A stretch of DNA of 34,156 bases from Sphingomonadaceae bacterium. Its GTDB lineage: Bacteria; Pseudomonadota; Alphaproteobacteria; Sphingomonadales; Sphingomonadaceae. The notes under the pieces were generated by a model. That model worked only from the letters and a program-made list of their open reading frames with translations, was not told the origin of the DNA and searched no databases. The DNA lies in NCBI GenBank assembly GCA_013001755.1, contig JABDLY010000031.1:1-34156 (forward strand). The letters are read 5' to 3'. A program made the translations under genes and the position numbers. Shown piece by piece: positions 29,274 through 34,156 of the stretch. Each line of letters opens with the position of its first letter. Position 1 is the first letter of the stretch.

Positions 29274-30053
29274 ATGTCCCGCCGCCGCCAGATTTACGAA
29301 GGCAAGGCCAAGATCCTCTATGAGGGGCCCGAACCGGGCACGATCATCCAATATTTCAAGGATGACGCGACCGCGTTCAACAATCAGAAAAAGGGCACGA
29401 TCAACGGCAAGGGCGTGCTCAACAACCGGATTTCCGAACATATCTTCACGCGGCTCAACCATATAGGCGTGCCCAACCACTTCATCCGCCGTCTCAACAT
29501 GCGCGAGCAACTGGTTCGCCAGGTGGAGATCGTGCCGATCGAGGTGATCGTCCGCAATGTCGCCGCCGGCTCGCTTTCGAAGCGGCTCGGCATCGAAGAG
29601 GGCGAGCCGCTTCCCCGCACGCTGATCGAATATTGCTACAAGGACGACGCGCTGGGCGATCCGCTTATCGCCGAAGAACATATCGCCTGTTTCGACTGGG
29701 CGACCCAGGAAGAGATGAACCAGATCGCCGACATGGCGATCCGCGTGAACGACTTCATGTCGGGCCTGTTCTCCGCGATCAATATCCGGCTGATCGATTT
29801 CAAGCTCGAATTCGGACGGATTTGGGAAAACGAGTTTTCTCGGCTGATACTCGCCGATGAAATCAGCCCCGATGGCTGCCGGCTATGGGACATGGATTCG
29901 AACGAGAAGCTCGACAAGGACCGTTTCCGCCGCGATATGGGCGGAGAAGTCGAGGCATATCAGGAAGTTGCGCGCCGCCTCGGCCTGTTGCCGGAAGAAT
30001 CCGAGAACGAGGTTCTCGACCTCGAACAACACCGTAAAAATCGCGGAAAGTAG
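29274..30053 (+). CDS. purC: Phosphoribosylaminoimidazole-succinocarboxamide synthase
   Basis: [75 protein letters not shown] at 29274. Confidence 0.97.
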   Translation: MSRRRQIYEGKAKILYEGPEPGTIIQYFKDDATAFNNQKKGTINGKGVLNNRISEHIFTRLNHIGVPNHFIRRLNMREQLVRQVEIVPIEVIVRNVAAGSLSKRLGIEEGEPLPRTLIEYCYKDDALGDPLIAEEHIACFDWATQEEMNQIADMAIRVNDFMSGLFSAINIRLIDFKLEFGRIWENEFSRLILADEISPDGCRLWDMDSNEKLDKDRFRRDMGGEVEAYQEVARRLGLLPEESENEVLDLEQHRKNRGK

Positions 30054-30107
30054 ACAAAAACAAGCGCCAGTCCTTTACGCGCCTTTAACCAGTTAACGGT
30101 TATCGCA

Positions 30108-30136
30108 CCCTTCGAGTTCGACCGATCCTCGAAGGG
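30108..30136 (+). promoter_or_regulatory. Hairpin sequestering the Shine-Dalgarno of the surface lipoprotein gene
   Basis: CCCTTCGAG (30108-30116), 11-nt loop, CTCGAAGGG (30128-30136), perfect 9-bp stem; the 3' arm contains the only purine-rich SD candidate, 9 nt before the ATG at 30146. Confidence 0.55.
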
Positions 30137-30145
30137 ACGATATCC

Positions 30146-31504
30146 ATGCGCAATTTTCTGGCCCTGATGGCTGCATCCACCATGCTCGCTGCTTGCGGCG
30201 GCGGCACCGGCCCCACTTTCGCGGGCAGCGCCGCTCCTCCGGCAACCGGCGGCGGCACGGGCGGCGGATCCGGTGGCGGCACGGGCGGCGGCAATACTGG
30301 CTCCAGCCACAGCTTCGTCAATCCGACCGAAGTTCGCACTTATCAGGGTATCGGCGGCGCGCAGACCTATAGCTATCTCAACGAGATTCTCGTCGATCCA
30401 ACAACCGGCAGCTTCATCGGCAATGCCACCAGCCACCAGGCACAGACCTATGCGGGTAACGCATCGTCGGCGCGCAATTCGAACATATCGATCACCTATG
30501 ATCCGCGCGGCGGCGTCTACACGCTGAGCATCGCGGACCCGGCCTCGGGCACCAATGTATCGACGAATTTCCAGGATCCGGCATCGCGGACCGATTTCGG
30601 TGGCAATGTAGAGCCGCAATGGGGAACGCCGGACACCGGATTCCAGAACGTCTCGATCTTCGAGGCGGGCGATGGCGACCCGATTTCGCCCTATCGCCGC
30701 AGCGGCCAGGGCCGTGTCGAACTCGGCCGCAACGACCTCCCGCCGCTCGGCGAGGACGGCAGCTCCTACCAGTCGGCGACGATCTTTCTGCAAAATCCCG
30801 GCAGCGGCACCGATTATGTCACCTTTGCCGGCTTCGTTCGCAACGCGTATAATTATGCCGAGATCGAAGAAGACAATAATGGCGTCACTACGACGACCTA
30901 TCGGGTGGAGCATGAGATTTCGCGCGGCGCCTTTGTCTTTGGCGAGCGCACGCTGAACCAGGATGTTCCGACGACGGGCTTGTTCGATTTCAGCGGCAAC
31001 ATGCTCGCAACGATGATCAACAACCCGACGATCGACGGCCAGAATGGCAGCTCGCTCGACAGTTTTTATCAGTGGATCGAAGGGTCGGTCGATCTGACCG
31101 TCGACTTTGCCAATAACGAAGTCCGCGACATCCTGCTCAACGGTATCGTCAGCGATCCGCAGATCGACGCTCTGACGCAGAACAGCGGCAATTACGATCC
31201 CAATGGCATCTACAGCTATCTGCCGGGCGGCACCGCGTTCGAAGCAAGTGGATCGGCGACGATCGACCTTGTCGGCGCCGGCGGTTTCCTCGGGGCGATC
31301 GATACCGCGCGCTTCGTGGCGCAGGGCGGCAATCTCTTCGCCGACGGTTCGTCGGTCCAGGATATCCTGATCGAGGGTTCGAGCATCGACGGCGCCTTTT
31401 TCGGCCCCAATGGCGATGAAGTCGGCGGCGGATTCCGCATCGTCGGCGGTATCCCCGATGAACGGATCGATATCATGGGCGTGTTCACCGCTGGGCGAAA
31501 CTAG
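30146..31504 (+). CDS. TbpB-like surface lipoprotein (transferrin-binding protein-like fold)
   Basis: Lipobox MLAACGGG, Gly-rich tether GGGTGGGSGGGTGGG, C-terminal barrel pattern VQDILIEGSSIDGAFFGPNGDEVGGGFRIVGG...IMGVFTAGRN; followed by a Slam-like gene. Confidence 0.82.
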   Translation: MRNFLALMAASTMLAACGGGTGPTFAGSAAPPATGGGTGGGSGGGTGGGNTGSSHSFVNPTEVRTYQGIGGAQTYSYLNEILVDPTTGSFIGNATSHQAQTYAGNASSARNSNISITYDPRGGVYTLSIADPASGTNVSTNFQDPASRTDFGGNVEPQWGTPDTGFQNVSIFEAGDGDPISPYRRSGQGRVELGRNDLPPLGEDGSSYQSATIFLQNPGSGTDYVTFAGFVRNAYNYAEIEEDNNGVTTTTYRVEHEISRGAFVFGERTLNQDVPTTGLFDFSGNMLATMINNPTIDGQNGSSLDSFYQWIEGSVDLTVDFANNEVRDILLNGIVSDPQIDALTQNSGNYDPNGIYSYLPGGTAFEASGSATIDLVGAGGFLGAIDTARFVAQGGNLFADGSSVQDILIEGSSIDGAFFGPNGDEVGGGFRIVGGIPDERIDIMGVFTAGRN

Positions 31505-31536
31505 CGGCTGACGGTGCCGAAGACGGAGCGGCCCGA

Positions 31537-32898
31537 ATGCAGAAACAGACATATATCGCGGCGATCGCCGCAAGCTGGATCGCCATGGCGGGTTCGCCCG
31601 CTGCCGCGCAAGACGATACGCTATGCGAGAACGGCGGGTGCACGATAGCGATGGACGGCAATGCGCTGCTCGCTTCGGCAAGCCGCCTGATCGAGGCTGA
31701 GCGTTATGACGAAGCGCGTCTCGTGCTCACGGCGCTCGAAAACTCGCCCGAACTTTCGACGCAGACCAATCTGCTCATGGGCCATGTCGCGATGCGCGCA
31801 GGCGATATCGACGGTGCGATCGGTCATTTCCGCACGGTGCTCAACGAGCAGCCGGGCCAGATCCGCGCGCGGCTCGAGCTTGCCCGCGCGCTGATGATGG
31901 CAGGGCGTCATTCTTCGGCCGATCATCATTTCAGGCTGGCCGAGCAGGACGACAATCTGCCCGAGGATGTTGCGAACCTCGTGCGTTCGGCGCGCGGGCT
32001 CATTCGCGATCGTCGCGGCTGGCATCTCGATGTCGAAGTCGGTTTCGCGCCCGACACCAATATCAACAACGCGACCGACACCCAGCGCGTCGATCTCGTC
32101 GCCGGTCCGTTCGTACTACCGCTCAGCCTCGGCGAGAATTCGCGCGCCCAATCGGGTATCGGCCAGATTGTCGGGCTGTCGGGCGGAATAGAGGTCGGGC
32201 TGTCGGGCGATGTCGCGCTCAGCATCGATGCCGATGCGCGCTTTACCAATTATTCGGGCGGCGATTTCGACGATCTTTCGGGCGCTCTCGCGATCGGCCC
32301 CGAAATCCGTTTCAGCGACCGCAACCGGCTCACCGTCCAGGCGCTCGCCAATCAGCGATTCTATGGCTGGAACGACGCGCAGCGCAGCTTCGGCCTCCGC
32401 GCCAATTATCAGCGCGTGCTCAACCGCGGCGCGCGGCTTGCGCTGGCGGTCGATGGACGTCGGATCGACTCGGGCTTCGGCGACCAGTTTTCAGGTTGGC
32501 AGATGGGGCTTTACGGCACCTATGAGCAGGTACTCAATCGATCGCTGATCGCCTCGGCGACTGTGTTCGGACGCCGCGACGCGCTCCGCTCGGACGCCTA
32601 TTCGCATTTCGAAGTCGGCGGCCGTATCGGCATTGGCGGCGAGCTTCCGCTCGGCATCAACGCCGGCGTCTCGGGCGGCGTATCGCGCGCGCTCTACGAC
32701 GGCGCGTTGCCCCTGTTTTCGGTGAAACCGCGTCAGGATTGGCGTTTCAACAGCCAGGTCCAGCTCGGTCTGCGCAGTTTGCGCGTGCTCGGCTTCTCGC
32801 CCACGGTAACCTATAGCTATGGCCGGACCGACAGCAATGTTTCGCTTTTCCAGTCGGACAGGCATCGCGTCGAGTTTGGCCTCGCGCGCTATTTCTAG
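31537..32898 (+). CDS. Surface lipoprotein assembly modifier (Slam-like, DUF560-type barrel)
   Basis: Signal peptide ending SPAAAQ; TPR-like region (ALLASASRLIEAERYDEARLVLTAL, GHVAMRAGDIDGAIGHFRTVL); GFAPDTNINNATDTQRVD; long beta-strand-rich C-terminus ending in aromatic RVEFGLARYF. Confidence 0.82.
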   Translation: MQKQTYIAAIAASWIAMAGSPAAAQDDTLCENGGCTIAMDGNALLASASRLIEAERYDEARLVLTALENSPELSTQTNLLMGHVAMRAGDIDGAIGHFRTVLNEQPGQIRARLELARALMMAGRHSSADHHFRLAEQDDNLPEDVANLVRSARGLIRDRRGWHLDVEVGFAPDTNINNATDTQRVDLVAGPFVLPLSLGENSRAQSGIGQIVGLSGGIEVGLSGDVALSIDADARFTNYSGGDFDDLSGALAIGPEIRFSDRNRLTVQALANQRFYGWNDAQRSFGLRANYQRVLNRGARLALAVDGRRIDSGFGDQFSGWQMGLYGTYEQVLNRSLIASATVFGRRDALRSDAYSHFEVGGRIGIGGELPLGINAGVSGGVSRALYDGALPLFSVKPRQDWRFNSQVQLGLRSLRVLGFSPTVTYSYGRTDSNVSLFQSDRHRVEFGLARYF

Positions 32899-32924
32899 CA
32901 GGTTCTGGTAATTTGGCGGAGCTG

Positions 32925-33074
32925 TTACCGGCCCACTTTGGTGCCGCAGATAACACCGAAAACGAAAGTCGCGACAAGCGCCAGCTGGACCATTCCGCGC
33001 GGATCGGCATAGCCGAGTATGTCTTCGCCAAATGCGAACAATCCGACAAACATTGCAAGTGCGAGGGCAGCCAT
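32925..33074 (-). CDS. Small membrane protein (49 aa), absent from supplied ORF track
   Basis: Reverse complement reads MAALALAMFVGLFAFGEDILGYADPRGMVQLALVATFVFGVICGTKVGR*; two hydrophobic segments; upstream AGGAAG SD-like sequence. Confidence 0.6.
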   Translation of the reverse strand: MAALALAMFVGLFAFGEDILGYADPRGMVQLALVATFVFGVICGTKVGR

Positions 33075-33214
33075 TTGGATTACTTCCTACAGTGCGCGGT
33101 TTACGCCGAATCAGCGCAACCCCTGCAATCCTAATCGGCACTGGTTGCGTTCGCGTTAAACATCGCGAACGCGACGCCGCACATCGGCAAGCAACGCATT
33201 TTGCTTGACAGATA

Positions 33215-33232
33215 GTTGATTGATCATTCAAC
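33215..33232. promoter_or_regulatory. Candidate operator of the TetR-family gene
   Basis: GTTGATTGATCATTCAAC, 18 bp, palindromic at 8 of 9 pairs, next to a TTGACA at 33205-33210. Confidence 0.55.
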
Positions 33233-33265
33233 CAAGAACCGAATGATGTTAGGAGCAAGCCCGTC

Positions 33266-33865
33266 ATGAACGCGGACACACGCAACAGGATCGTCGAAGC
33301 GGCAAAAGAGCTATTCTGGCAAAAGGGCTATAATTCGACCTCTATCGCCGACATATTGAGCCGGACCCAAGTCCATAGCGGCAGCCTCTATCACTTTTTC
33401 CCCGGAAAACAGGATCTGCTTATCGGCGTGCTCGAATCGCACAGCGAGCGCATCGGTCCCGACCTGCTCGATTACGCCTGGCAGGGCATCGACGATCCGA
33501 TCGACAAAATTTTCGCGCTGCTCGGCGGCTATCGAACGGCGTTGCTGACGACCGAATGCAGCTTCGGCTGCCCGATCGGCAGCCTCGCGCTCGAACTGCA
33601 CGAGCCCGACCCCAAAGTCCGCGCGCTGATGGCCGAAAATTTCGACAACTGGACGCGCGCGATCGAGGGCTGTCTCGAAGACGCCGCCGACAGGCTCCCC
33701 CCCGACACCGACCGCAGGGCGCTCGCCGAATTCGTGCTGACGACGATGGAGGGCGCGGTGATGCAATGCCGCACGCAGCGCGACATCGGCTTTTTCGATC
33801 GCAGCATCGCGATGCTGCGTAAGCATATCGACATGCTGATGGCGGGAGTGACTGCCGACGCCTGA
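33266..33865 (+). CDS. TetR/AcrR family transcriptional regulator
   Basis: TRNRIVEAAKELFWQKGYNSTSIADILSRTQVHSGSLYHFFPGKQDLLIGVLE helix-turn-helix. Confidence 0.95.
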   Translation: MNADTRNRIVEAAKELFWQKGYNSTSIADILSRTQVHSGSLYHFFPGKQDLLIGVLESHSERIGPDLLDYAWQGIDDPIDKIFALLGGYRTALLTTECSFGCPIGSLALELHEPDPKVRALMAENFDNWTRAIEGCLEDAADRLPPDTDRRALAEFVLTTMEGAVMQCRTQRDIGFFDRSIAMLRKHIDMLMAGVTADA

Positions 33866-33891
33866 GATATCTAAAACAGGGAGAATCCAAG

Positions 33892-34156
33892 ATGGACATC
33901 AATTATCTTGCCGTAATCGCGGCCGCGCTTTCGGCATTCCTGCTCGGCGGTATCTGGTACGGACCGCTTTTCGGCCGCAAATGGCGCGAACTGAATGAAA
34001 TATGGGACGACGAAAAGCAGGAGGGCCATCCGGCCCGCGTATTTGGCGGTGCCTTCGTATTCTCGCTGATTTCGGCTTTCGTATTCGCGATGTTTCTCGG
34101 ACGCGGCGTCGAGCTCGGCTTTGCGATAGGCGTCGGCTTTGCGGCCGGTTTCGCTT
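33892..34156 (+). CDS. DUF1761 family membrane protein (truncated by window end)
   Basis: MDINYLAVIAAALSAFLLGGIWYGPLFGRKWRELNEIWDDEKQEGHPARVFGGAFVFSLISAFVFAMFLGRGVELGFAIG. Confidence 0.85.
   Translation, partial: MDINYLAVIAAALSAFLLGGIWYGPLFGRKWRELNEIWDDEKQEGHPARVFGGAFVFSLISAFVFAMFLGRGVELGFAIGVGFAAGFA

Noticed and set aside
29960-31681. 573-aa minus-strand ORF across purC end and the lipoprotein gene
   Set aside because: Spans several confirmed genes in antisense; Arg/Ala-rich composition without domains.

Overview
This 34 kb high-GC window looks chromosomal and alphaproteobacterial, probably from a sphingomonad; that placement is inferred from gene content and style, not from any search. 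From left to right it holds: the end of the F1F0 ATP synthase operon (atpG 3' end, atpD, atpC) with two structured intergenic repeats; an orphan cpaF; a PHA-metabolism cluster (phaR, a short PhaC-like hydrolase, a thiolase, phaZ) with a lipoprotein hydrolase and kynU between; an ABC exporter; a tonB-exbB-exbD-exbD operon behind a perfect 11-bp inverted repeat; a folB/SDR pair; a GNAT gene and a DUF1285/NUDIX/CCA-transferase operon; an ECF sigma factor with a small membrane protein; a divergent hxlR/pirin pair; a YefM/YoeB-type toxin-antitoxin module with a recognisable operator; parC; an FMN-binding glutamate synthase-like gene; a Ca/Na antiporter; purC; a surface-lipoprotein/Slam pair; a TetR regulator; and a truncated DUF1761 gene. 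The most interesting system is at 30.1-32.9 kb: a TbpB-like lipoprotein followed 32 nt later by a TPR plus beta-barrel protein that looks like a Slam (surface lipoprotein assembly modifier, type XI secretion). The lipoprotein start codon sits just behind a hairpin that would hide its Shine-Dalgarno sequence. Other good leads are a shared PhaR-like motif at two PHA promoters, a locally AT-rich segment that alters the conserved FPTD motif of KynU, the tonB palindrome, and an unlisted 49-aa membrane protein ORF. No tRNA, rRNA, CRISPR array or transposase was seen.
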